NCBI GenBank assembly: GCA_943735955.1
Contig: OX030966.1
Location: 1,980,018-2,044,017 of the forward strand
Length of the DNA stretch: 64,000 nt
Reading direction: 5' to 3'
Source: Piscicola geometra
Taxonomy: Eukaryota > Annelida > Clitellata > Hirudinida > Piscicolidae
How positions within the stretch are numbered: position 1 is the stretch's first letter; every line of letters starts with the position of its first letter. Below, piece by piece: positions 25,955 through 55,505 of the stretch. A model generated the notes under the pieces. The model was not told the origin of the DNA. It saw only the letters and a list, made by a program, of their open reading frames with translations, and searched no databases. Both the position numbers and the translations under genes were made by a program.

Positions 25955-27281
25955 CACACAAACACACAAACTTAGTTCTACAAGTGTTTATGAGGGTGGT
26001 TGTAAATAGAGTGGTTAACAAGAGCGTTTCCAAGTTTTGCAAGTTATCAATAGAAGTGCCATGGAGGCAACAATGAAGGGATTCACGCAAGTCCTTTATT
26101 GTAAGGTGAGGAAGTTAGCACGAGGAGAAGTGGAGAGTTGATGGTCGAAGTCTTGCTTGAGAATCTTTTAAGTACTAAGCGTGAAAATGTCCCTTATTGT
26201 AACACTTCACACCCCCACCTAGTCATTAAGTAAGTTCTAGTGAAGTGATAATTAAATTATTCAATTACAATAAAGTGTTAATTAAATGGTTTAACTATAA
26301 TTAAAAGTTAATTTAATGAATTAACTATAATGAAGTGATAATGCTATATGAGTTATACACGTCAGTCAAATGGGATCATTTAGTTTGAGAAGAGCTGATG
26401 AAGAAGTGTTTGAGTTAATTAATCGAAAGAGCTGGGTTGATAAGTGAAAGGGGCGTCTTATAGTGGGTCTCTATCTGTAACACCGAGGTACACTTATGCC
26501 ATATGGCCTCTTTTAAAGCGGGCATACCAGAGGGAAAGTGAGGAAGATGCGTGGATTGCGAGTATGATGCGATTCATAAGAGGCAAAACGATTTAAAATA
26601 GGAAAGAAATTGCCAATCATGAAAAGATAAAACATTAACAATAATAAAACGACTTAAATATAAATGATTGAAATAGGAATTGTTACAAATAATATTACGT
26701 GTCTTTATATATAGCACTAGTAATCTGTTCATTAAGAGAACTGAAACTGAGAAGATAAAGACTCAACGCACGCTGAGGCAACTACCATTGGCTAGCATGC
26801 CTTCTAATCCGTTCAAGCACCGTAAGTGAGAACAGAGGAAGTTTTCTAATCAATATGCCCTCAAAATACAGAATGTTCACACGCAAACACAAAGAACAGA
26901 TTGCATCAGAGGCGTCTTAACTAATTGACTTGAAATGCATTAGTGATCCTTCAAAGTAATTCACTGAATTGGGGTGAATGCCGAATGCATGAAGGGTTTG
27001 AGACGATTGAATTCCAAAAATATAAATTGAAAATTTGATAAATGCATTTTTAAAGAAAGTAAAATTTCAAAACATAATAATAATAAATGTCCACAAGCTG
27101 GTCTGAAAGGTGCCACATAACACGCTCGTGACCTCAAACACTGCGTTTCTATCACCTTCCCCACCCCATTTTCCTCACCACCCTGACCTTATGTACTTTC
27201 ATCATTCTCACCACTCCATTTTCACTATCACCATCACCACCAACCACATCATTACCACCACTAGCACTAGCACTAGCAGCA
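25745..27281. other. Intergenic region with (CA)n array
   Basis: A (CA)n microsatellite lies at 25862-25970. The remainder is AT-rich. I recognise no coding exon, although undetected last exons of the stathmin-like gene could be here. Confidence 0.45.
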
Positions 27282-46050
<18,769 letters not shown>

Positions 46051-47228
46051 CTAAGATGTCCAATTAGAACACTCTTGTTATTCCAAATTACTATTCTTTC
46101 AAGTATTGCTTTATTTCATAACTGTCCTTTCTCAATCTCCACTTTTCACATTCAGTGACATCATAGTTGATGTTGGAGGAGATGACCATCCGATGTATGA
46201 TGTAAACTCTTCTGTACAATTTGATTCCCGCCTTTTAACTACAACGATTTCTATTATTGAAAAAATGGACACAAACTGTCTTTTGCCGAGCCATTTATGG
46301 GCACTTTATTGTGAGCTGGTCGTTTCTAAAATATAGGAGAGTAGTTGTTGCGATGTGGAGACAGTGTGGAGTGGATGAGCGAGGTCTGTCTGCAAGGACT
46401 GCAGAAGGAAGTTTATGGAGGAAGATTCGTCTTATCAGCTGTTTCCAGGCTATTTCATTTGGCCATGGCTGGCGTTTTAACTACTCTTCGGCATGCTGTA
46501 CAACCGTTGTGTATGAGCGCTTGTAACTTGTACAACTTTTACACATATTCACACACACTTATGCACACACACACTTCCGTCGACCCTATTCCACGCACAC
46601 TTTAACAGACGTACACATGCCAGCATACACGCCCATGTAACCGAACACATACACAGACAAACGTACACGTACACACAGACACACACATATACAAACACAC
46701 ACACACAAACACACACACCACACACACACATTCACATGTGAAAACGTACAGAAGAAATGAAGCATACAAGACGAGCGTAGAAGAGCTTATTGATTATAAG
46801 GAGTGTCTAGGACACTATTAAAAAAGTATGACAAGTCCTCTCTAGTTATAGCCTTTCACGGACATCCTTTAATACATCTGAACTTTTCCTTTATGGAGAG
46901 AATGACAAATGATTGACATTGGGAAAATAGATTGACATTCTCTGAGGGGATGGGCTGGAGACAGTGAATTTACACGTGTAGACTACATTATATTGAATGA
47001 ATAAAAGCATTTATCAATCATTTGAACGAGTTTCAAGTTATATTCGATTTTTTCATATCCTAATAATAATATAAAACTATATTTATTGGATTTTTAAACA
47101 TTTTTATTAGTTAATCATCCAAAGTGTTTAAATATTTTTTTGTAAGACGTCAAGACAAATTCCACTTTTAGCTTTTAAAAGTTAATATTAAAATAGTTCA
47201 ATAAATTTTATGGTAGAATGTTCCAAGA
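46051..47228. other. Divergent intergenic region, C2 gene and CLPB
   Basis: This is the head-to-head spacer of about 1.2 kb. A degenerate CA-rich tract lies at 46545-46735. A 76-codon plus-strand frame at 46106-46336 has no recognisable similarity. Promoters of both genes are expected here but I cannot place them. Confidence 0.45.
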
Positions 47229-50200
47229 ATGGCTTTAATTAGAAAATTATTACAAACATTTTGGAGACAAAGAACCTTAGTATCAGTTTCAGAAAAAGTA
47301 AATTACAGAAATATCAAACCGCTTGCATACTTGAGAACAGCTGCACAGCAACACAACTACCTTTGGCTCTCACCACTTCCCATCTTCGCTTTCACTTTAG
47401 CACTCACCACCAACAAAAAAGAAGAAGCCCGATTGTGTAGGAAGATCTTTTACCAGTGAAAACATTTAAATACAATATTTATATTTAGTTATATAGTATT
47501 TTTTAGAATTTGATATTCAATGAAAATCTATAAAACAAAAAAGATCAAAAGTTGTTTGCTGCCTCAAAAGACAAGCTATCCGACATAAACGAGTCAGTAT
47601 TCACTGGTCAAAGCTTCTCTAAATAACAATTATAATCTGATGAAAGCATTTGGCATTCAAAACATCTAATAAAAAATTTAAATGCTTGAAATTAACATTT
47701 TTAAATGCTTTTAATCCACATTTCAAAAATATTTTAAACACAGGGCGTTGAGCAGTGGGGTGGACTTGAACAAGCGCCATCTGCTGGGATGGACAGCCCT
47801 CCACGTCGCAGTCATCAACCGCAACCATAGGTGCAGTTGCAATTTTCAATTAGTGACATCTTGTAAATAGGATCAGGATGACGATGATAATGATGATGAT
47901 GATGATGATGATGATGCCACAGAGCAGTGGTGGCGTTGTTAGAGGCTGGAGTGGATGTGGATGCAGGCGATGAGTACAGCAACTACTACGACGTCGCCAC
48001 CAAAAAGAAACTCAACCCACTACAAGGTAGTTTTACATGTCCCATCAACCCCCCCCCATTCTACCACCATAACCCAATCCAATTCTACCACCATCACCCA
48101 CCACCATTCTACCACTATTTTCATCCACCCCCATTCCACTACAATCTATCCCTTCCACACTCACATGAATTACACCATGCTCCTCACACTCCACACTCAC
48201 CCATTCCACCATCCACTTTTCACTCATCCACCTCCACCACCACACACTACACACACCACGCTCCATACACCACAACCACCACCACAAACCACCAGTCCTC
48301 ACCACCCGAGAGACAGAGTTTACAGACGTTCTGAGCACTAGAACCTCATTCAGCAACTTCACAGCCCTCCATTACGCCGCACTGCTGGGAGACCAGTTCA
48401 TCATTGGAGCCCTGCTGGATGCTGGTGGGGGGGGGGTGGTTTTGATGATCATGGAGTTTGAGGGGGGTTTGGTGATGATGGTGTGAAGGGGGCGAGGGGA
48501 GGAGGAGGGAGGGTGGTTTTGGTGGTAGTGTGAGAGGATGATAGTGTGAGGTGGTGAGGGTTTTTGGAGATGAAAGTGTGGTGGTTTATGATGATAATAA
48601 TGTGAAAAGTTTATTTCACGGTGGTTAATAGTGATTTTTTCATGGGGGGGGGATTATGGTGTTTTCAAAGAAGCATGGTTAAAGGGGGGGTTGTGGTTAG
48701 GGTTAGGTAGGGTATGAGTTAGGCTTCGGAGAGTTTATAATGGTCTAATATAGCTTTGTTGGACTTTAAAGTACTTCACCAAACTTCAGTTCCACTTCCG
48801 TGATACCCCCATCCCACCCCTTCACGCTCCCAAAACCACCCAGGGGCTGATGCTAGCATCGAGAACGACTCTGGACACACGGCGTCTGCCTACTGCCACG
48901 GTGATGAGTGCAGGGAACTACTTCTGCAACATGAGAAACTGGTCGGTGGGGTGAAGAGGGGTGGTATGAGGATAAGGATGGGATGGAGGGTGTGGAGATG
49001 ATGGGGGAAAGTAAAATGGATGATAAAGATGATTGAACTTTTAGACCACTATGAAAACCTGAAAAGACAGACTTTAACTTTTACCGTCTTTTCTCTATCA
49101 TCTCTCTTCTTCTTTCCTTCCCTCTTATCCACCCTCTCATTTCCTTTCCAGCCTTCTGTTTCACCCCTTTTCTCTCCATCATCCCTTCCCCATCACCCCC
49201 ACTTCCTCCTTTCCCACGCCTTTCCCGTCACTAACCAACCAAACACCAACCAGCCACTAACCAACCAACCACTAACCAGCCAACCAACCACCAACCAACC
49301 AGCCACTAAGCAACCAACCACTAACCAACTAACCAACCACCAGCCAACCACACCCAACACAGTGTCAAGAGAGGAGGGCTCAGCGGGAGGCGGAGGAGAG
49401 ACGGAGGTTTCCGCTGGAGGAGAGGATCAGACAGAGGATCATCGGCCAAGAGGCTGCCATCTGCGCCGTTGCTGCTGGTTGTTGGTGGTTGGTGGTGGTT
49501 GTTGCTGGTTGTTGCTGGTTGTTGGTGGTTGGTGGTGGTTGGTGGTGGTTGTTGCTGGTGGGTGGTGGTTGTTGGTGGTTGGTGGTGGTTGCTGGTGGTT
49601 GGTGGTTGTTGTTGCTGGTTGGTGGTGGTTGGTGGTGGTTGTTGGTGGTTGTTGCTAGTTGTTGGTGGTTGTTGTTGGTGGTTGGTGGTGGCTGGTGGTG
49701 GTTGATGGTGGTTGTTGCTGGTGGTTGGTGGTTGTTGTTGCTGGTTGTTGCTGGTTGGTGGTGGTTGGTGGTTGTTGTTGCTGGTTGGTGGTGGTTGGTG
49801 GTGGTTGTTGGTGGTTGTTGCTGGTTGGTGGTGGTTGTTGGTGGTTGGTGGTGGTTGCTGGTGGTTGTTGGTGGTTGTTGCTGGTTGCTGGTGGTTGGTG
49901 GTTGTTGTTGCTGGTTGGTGGTGGTTGGTGGTGGTTGTTGCTGGTTGTTGCTGGTTGGTGGTGGTTTGTGGTTGTTGTTGCTGGTTGGTGGTGGTTGGTG
50001 GTGGTTGTTGGTGGTTGTTGCTAGTTGTTGGTGGTTGTTGTTGGTGGTTGGTGGTGGCTGGTGGTGGTTGATGGTGGTTGTTGCTGGTGGTTGGTGGTTG
50101 TTGTTGCTGGTTGTTGGTGGTTGTTGCTGGTTGGTGGTGGTTGGTGGTTGTTGTTGCTGGTTGGTGGTGATTGGTGGTGGTTGTTGGTGGTTGTTGCTGG

Positions 50201-53200
50201 TTGGTGGTGGTTGTTGGTGGTTGGTGGTGGTTGGTGGTGGTTGTTGGTGGTTGTTGGTGGTTGGTGGTGGTTGTTGATGGTGGTTGGTGGTGGTTGTTGC
50301 TGGTTGGTGGCTGGTGGTAGTGTTGGGGAATGATGTTGTTTTTGTTGCTTGCTGTTGGTGCTGGTTGTTGTGCTGTCATTATTATTTTCAAGAGTGCACT
50401 TACAACAATTGCAACAACAACCACAACAAATACACTACAACAACAACAACCACAACAAATACACTACAACAACAACATCCACGGCAAAAACAACCATCAC
50501 AGCAACAGCCGCAACCACAACAACCAAAACAACAACCAAAACAAGAACCAAAACAACAACTACAACACAGCGATCAGACGCAAGGAGAACGGATGGTACG
50601 ACGAAGACCATCCTCTCGTTATGCTCTTCCTCGGCTCCTCTGGCATTGGTGCAACATTGTTGTTGTCATTGTTGTTGTTGTTGTTGTTGTTGTTGCTCAG
50701 TTGTTGTTGTTGTTGTTATGCAGTTGTTAGATTTTAAACAAAATAATATTGAATCGCAAAGTTTCTATTGCGTAGTTTCATTCTCAGACGGGACTAATTT
50801 TAAAATGGGACGGAACACATATTTCAATGCAAGAATTTTAAAACGGGACGGAACACTCACATTTGAATGCAGGAAAGACTGAGTTAGCGAAGCAGGTGGC
50901 CTACTATCTGCACAAGAAAGAGAAGAATGTTGGTGGGGTGTTGTTTTGTTTTTCTTGTTGTTGTTACTGGTATCATTATCATTATTATTATTCTAGTTGT
51001 TGTTGTTCCTACTTATATCATTATTATTTTTGTTATTGTTGTTATAGTTGCTATAGTTGTTGTTGTTACTAGTATCATTATCATTATTGTTGAAATTGTT
51101 GCTGTTGTTATTGATGTTTTTCAATTTGTTGTTAACTATTTCACGCCTAAACAACCCCGCAGAGCTTCATTCGCTTCGATATGTCCGAGTTTCAGAGCAA
51201 ACACGAGGTCTCAAAGTTCATTGGTTCTCCTCCTGGATATGTAGGTCACCAGGAAGGAGGTCAACTCACAAAGTAGGTCATGGATAAATAGATGGATGAG
51301 TTAATTGAGGATGAGTTAATTGAGGATGAGTTAGAGGAAGGATAAATAATAAGATAAAAGAGAAGAGGATTGGAGTGAAAATGAATAAATGGAATTAAAG
51401 ATAGATGGAGGAATAACGCATGGAATGATGGATGGATGAAATGATGATGGATTGATGGATGGATGAAATGATGATGGATTGATGGATGGATGAAATGAAA
51501 TGAAAGATGGAGGAATAAAGTATGGATTGAGAGATAAGTGGATGAATGGACGAAACAGGCAGCTGGCGGAGTCACCGACGGCAGTGGTGTTGTTTGACGA
51601 GATTGAGAAGGCTCACACTGACATCCTCACTGTCCTGCTGCAGTTGTTTGATGAGGTTGTTACATACATTCGTACATACATACATACATACATACATACA
51701 TACATACATACATACATACATACATACATACATACATACATACATACATACATACATACATACATACATACATACATACATACATACATACATACAGGGC
51801 AGACTGACCGACGGACAGGGGAAGACGATAGAATGCAAGGGAGCGACTTTCATAATGACGTCGAACCTGGCGAGCGAACAGATCGCTGAGCACGCATCAC
51901 AGTTGAGAAGGTCCATTGAGAGAGGTGGCAAGAAAGGCGCTGATGTCGTTGGTGAGTTGGTGGTGTGGTGAGTGGGTTGGTGGGTGAGTGGGTGGTGTGG
52001 TGAGTGGGTTGGTGGTGAGTTGGTGGTGTGGTGAGTGGGTGGGGGGTGAGTGGTGAGTGAGTGGGTGGTTGGTTGGGTAGGTAGATGGGTGAGTGGTGAG
52101 TGATTGAGTAGGTAGGTGAGTGGTGTAGTGAGTGGGTGGTGCTGCATGAGTAGGTGTTCTAGCGTGCTTCCCATTGAACGGTCCAATAATCTCCTTCTTC
52201 TTCTCTTCAATCGACCTCTCTACTTGACGCCCATAACAGAGGACAGAATTGAAATCTCTAAGAAGTTCAAAGAGATAATCATCAAGCCCATCCTCAAGGT
52301 TCCCTCTCTTCTCTTCCTAACTCTCTTCCCAATCCCTAATAACTCTCTTAAATACTTTTGTTTTTAAATAAATTGAATAACTTTTATCAAAAAGTCCTAT
52401 TAAAGCTCACCTTATAAAGCTGTTCATATATCACCGATGTCGCAAAGGATAACGATAATAATAATGATAGAGATGATGATTATAATGATATTGATGATGG
52501 TAGAGATAATGCTGATGATGATGATGATGATGATAATGATGGTGATAATTATGATAGCGATGATGATGATGATGACGGCAGGAGCACTTCAAGCGAGACG
52601 AGTTTCTGGGTCGCATAAATGAGGTCATCTACTTCTTTCCCTTCTCGCGCTCCGAACTCTCCAAACTCGTCACCACCGAGATGCAAGCGTGGGCGGAAAG
52701 AGTTGGTGGTCGGACGTTTTCGGGAGGGTGGGGGGTGTTGTTGTAACCAAAAATTAATTTTATTTTTCTTACTTTTTTGAATGGTTTTTTGGGAAAGGTT
52801 TTTAAAATAGAGGGATTGCTTCGAGTTCGATGGAGTTGTAAATGCCATAAAAGTTCTATTTTACATATTAACTTTTGCCATCCATGAACCCTCTTCATTT
52901 AACCTTCCACACCCCCTTCAACACCTCCTTCCACACCTCCTTCAACACCTCCTTCCACGCCTCTTCTCCTCTTCCACACATCCTCTCACCCTTTTTCACA
53001 CCCCCTCTTCCACATCCCCTTCCCCCTTCCATCCACTCCCAAACCTCCCTCCTTCCCTCCTCCCCACAGGCCCTCAAGAAGCACCACATAGAACTGACGT
53101 GGGACCACAATGTGGTGGACGTGCTGGCTGATGGGTATGACGTCAACTATGGAGCCAGGTCCATCAAACATGAGGTCGTTGTTGCTGGGTGAACGGATAG

Positions 53201-54138
53201 CTGAGTCGGCAACGACTCTCGGCTTAAACCAATAATGAAAGGTCCTAGGTTCGAGTGCAACCAATGTCCTAGTAACCCAAATGCGCAAATGAAAATATGC
53301 ATCTCAAGTGGCCTGGAAGCCCGTTCGGGTTATACGCCACTATAATAATGCTCGTCATTATATTATTATTATTATTCTTGTTGGGGTGGCTGAGGTTGTT
53401 GGGGAAGTTTTTATTTTTGTTGTGAAGGAGGTTGTTGTAGTTGTTGGTGTGGATGAGGTTGTTGTTTTTGTTGTGGTTGGGGTGGATGTGATTATTGTTA
53501 TTTTAGTAGATATTGCTCTTGTTGTTGTTGGGGTGGATTGTGGTTGTTGTGGAAGATGTTGTGGTTGTGGAAAATGTTTTTTTATAGAGGTTGCTGTTTT
53601 TGTGGAGTTTGTTGTCGTTGTGAAGGTTGTTCTTTTTTGAGATTCTTGTGGTGGCTGTTGTTTAGACTTTTTTGGGGGTTTTGGTTTTTTTTAGGATTGG
53701 GGACATGTTTTAGTGATTTTGTCAGTGGATTGTGATTGTGTTGGTAGTTGTAGCGGTAGTAGTAGTTGCCATAGTAAAAGAGAGAAAAGCCAAAAAAATT
53801 CAACGCACACATTTAATAAATCACGTACGCATTTATTAACTCACGCACACACAAAGGTTGAAAAACAAGTGATAAGCAAGCTAGCACTGGCTCACGAGAG
53901 ACAACTGATAGGCGAGGGAAGCTGTGTGCGTCTGATAGCCTATCTCCACTCCAAGCAGCTGGACATCACCAAGGGAAAGAGCGGTGGTGGCAAAGGTGGA
54001 AACGACGGTGAAGAGGGGAGCGGTGGTGAGCGAGTGAAGAGCGCTGGTACTCCGGTGATTAAACTCCAGGTGCGCAAGAAGGGAGGCAAGCACTATGAGG
54101 ATGTCAAGCTGGAAGAGGTGGTCAATGTGCTGCACTGA
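47229..54138 (+). CDS. CLPB: Mitochondrial ankyrin-AAA+ disaggregase CLPB (Skd3)
   Basis: CLPB is the mitochondrial intermembrane-space protein disaggregase. Exons 47229-47455, 47744-47830, 47923-48026, 48296-48424, 48844-48941, 49363-49477, 50571-50648, 50873-50937, 51163-51272, 51559-51655, 51798-51951, 52240-52298, 52582-52701, 53070-53174 and 53857-54138 sum to 1830 nt (609 aa), in phase throughout. The basic N-terminus suits mitochondrial import. Ankyrin repeats follow ([28 protein letters not shown]). The AAA+ domain has Walker A GSSGIGKT (about 274-281), pore loop [11 protein letters not shown] (Tyr327), Walker B VVLFDE (about 347-352) and the sensor-2 arginine in [10 protein letters not shown] (about 511). 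The D2-small domain contains [20 protein letters not shown]. The C-terminal 93 residues include a Gly/Ser/Lys insert not typical of the human protein. Human CLPB is about 100 residues longer, mainly in the ankyrin-linker part. Most introns are tandem repeats. Confidence 0.95.
48027..48290. repeat. CCACCATTCTA/CAC-rich tract, CLPB intron 3
   Basis: Pyrimidine-rich CCACCA and CACTCC sequence fills the intron up to the acceptor ACCACCAG. Confidence 0.8.
49235..49362. repeat. (AACC/ACTAACC)n tract, CLPB intron 5
   Basis: CCAACCAACCACTAACCAGCC units run to the acceptor CCCAACACAG of exon 6. Confidence 0.85.
49478..50325. repeat. GTTGGTGGT minisatellite, about 850 bp, CLPB intron 6
   Basis: GGTTGTTGCTGGTTGGTGGT-type units begin exactly at the donor of exon 6 (GCTG/GTTGTTGGTGG). 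Blocks recur in the same order (for example the GCTAGTTGTTGG variant at about 49652 and 50013), showing duplication of several hundred bases. Confidence 0.95.
50404..50570. repeat. CAACAA-rich tract, CLPB intron 6 acceptor side
   Basis: ACAACAACAACCACAACAAA units run into the acceptor TACAACACAG of exon 7. They are complementary in sequence to the GTTGTT repeat at the other end of the same intron. Confidence 0.9.
50649..50726. repeat. (GTT)n array, CLPB intron 7
   Basis: GTTGTTGTT starts a few bases after the exon 7 donor GTGCAACATT. Confidence 0.88.
51656..51797. repeat. (CATA)n array that makes up CLPB intron 10
   Basis: The entire 142-nt intron is GTTGTTACATACATTCG followed by about 30 CATA units, ending CATACAG. 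The acceptor is a one-base change of the repeat unit. The flanking exons encode the Walker B region and its continuation, and they join in frame. Confidence 0.95.
51952..52150. repeat. GGTGAGTGGGT degenerate repeat, CLPB intron 11
   Basis: The exon 11 donor GTGAGTTGGTGG runs into GTGAGTGGGTTGGTG-type units, so many copies resemble a splice donor. Confidence 0.88.
52450..52576. repeat. (GAT)n array before CLPB exon 13
   Basis: GATAAT/GATGAT array ending GATGACGGCAG, where the final CAG is the acceptor of exon 13. Confidence 0.9.
53178..53372 (+). mobile_element. tRNA-derived SINE in CLPB intron 14
   Basis: The head has GGTGAACGGATAGCTGAGTC and a B-box-like GGTTCGAGTGC. The body ends GGAAGCCCGTTCGGGTTATA, with a (TTA)n tail. 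It is inserted immediately downstream of the exon 14 donor and belongs to the family at 38907. Confidence 0.7.
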
Positions 54139-54632
54139 GTTTCATCCTTTTCTTCCACTTCCTTCTCATTTTTTTCGTTTCATTCTACATTTTAGCAAAT
54201 TATCTTCCAAAAACACTTAATAAATGTGAAAACACAGTTGTATATTATGTGAGTTTAAACAACAGGGTTTGATGCATGTGGTTGATTATAAAGGTCGACA
54301 GAGGGAAGGCAGAAGTGAAAGAGTGAACCAACGAATGAGGACGTTAGATGGAAAAAGAGAGTAGAGAGGTAAAAAATAGCCCAGTGGTAAAAGATCTTGG
54401 CGTCCGTCTCACTAGTCTGGATTCGATTCCTTCCGTCGTGCGTCAAGGAGTTATGCACTTTATGGCACGAAGAAGATTTGAAACGATAGACAGTGCTGGC
54501 TACCCTGGGGTAGTCAGTAGTGTCTCCGGTTGTGGAGGTCTCGGGCGTGAAGTTTCAGGATCGGGCCGTGCAGGCGAAGTAAGCGAGCGCCCAACAAGGT
54601 TTCGTGCCGGAACCCTAAATGTAGGCACGTTG

Positions 54633-55505
54633 CGAAGATTATATCCTGCGACAATATTGTCGCAGGATAGCGTAACCGCGCGGTTGGTGTTATCCTGCGT
54701 CCAGATTTTATAATCTAGTTATTTAGTGAAATTGTAATTTAAAGTTATGAATTAATTGAGAATAAATTCATAATTATATTTTTATGTATTTCTTTCAAAA
54801 CTTAAATAGATTCACCGTTAAATTCTACGTGATTTTCATTAGGTACAGTGAATGTAAGGGTTATGAAACTTTATAAGAGCAAATCTGCAACAGTTTCTGT
54901 GGCTTAGCGCTTGCACCTTAGACTACGGATCGCTACGCTCTGGTTTCAATTCCCGGTATGAATATTTTGTCAAACAAATATTTTTTAAAGGATTTAATTC
55001 ATGTTTTAAAGTATTTAATTAATGTTTTAAAGGATTTAATTCATGTTTTAAAGGATTTAATTCATGTTTAAAAGGATTTAATTCATGTTTTAAAGGATTT
55101 AATTCATGTTTTAAAAAAAGTGTAACTCGTTTTTTTAAATTATTTATTTATTAATTATATTTATAATGAGTAAAATAACAAAAAATTAGATGATTAAAAT
55201 ATAAATAAAAGATAAATTCAATAATTAGAGTAATTTTTGATAATTTAATTATTATAAATATTTATTTATTTAGTGTTAGGTTAAGGTTAAGTTTAGTTTA
55301 CGAAAATTCAATGATTATTAAGATTCATAAAAAAATATTTAACAAATACTAAATTTATTCTTTTTACTTTACGAAAATTCACTAAATATTAATAAATAAG
55401 AAAAAAAGATTGTTAAAAGTATCTCGCTAAAATCTGGACGCAGGATAACACCAACCGCGCGGCTACGCTATCCTGCGACATTATTGTCGCAGGATAACAC
55501 CAAGC
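54633..55505. mobile_element. Non-autonomous TIR element nested in the LINE
   Basis: It is flanked by the direct repeat GGCACGTTG (54624-54632 and 55506-55514), a 9-bp target-site duplication that splits the LINE endonuclease frame. The termini are inverted repeats of about 70 bp with two mismatches. They contain TATCCTGCGACAAT and its complement as a perfect 28-bp palindrome (54642-54669), then CCGCGCGGTTGGTGTTATCC and TGCGTCCAGATTTT. The outermost ten bases do not match well. The interior has no protein-coding capacity. It holds a tRNA-like stretch (about 54897-54960, TGGCTTAGCGCTTGCAC then GGTTTCAATTCCC) and a 20-bp tandem repeat (about 54985-55115). Long TIRs with a 9-bp duplication suggest MULE-type mobilisation; hAT is possible if the duplication is 8 bp. 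Confidence 0.82.

Noticed and set aside
46106..46336. 76-codon plus-strand gene
   Set aside because: No homology, no splice context and no conserved features; it lies in the divergent promoter region.
49321..50424. Reading frames of 260-370 codons (poly Gln/Pro/Thr or Gly/Trp/Val)
   Set aside because: They are frames through the GTTGGT minisatellite inside CLPB intron 6. The flanking CLPB exons splice in phase across it.
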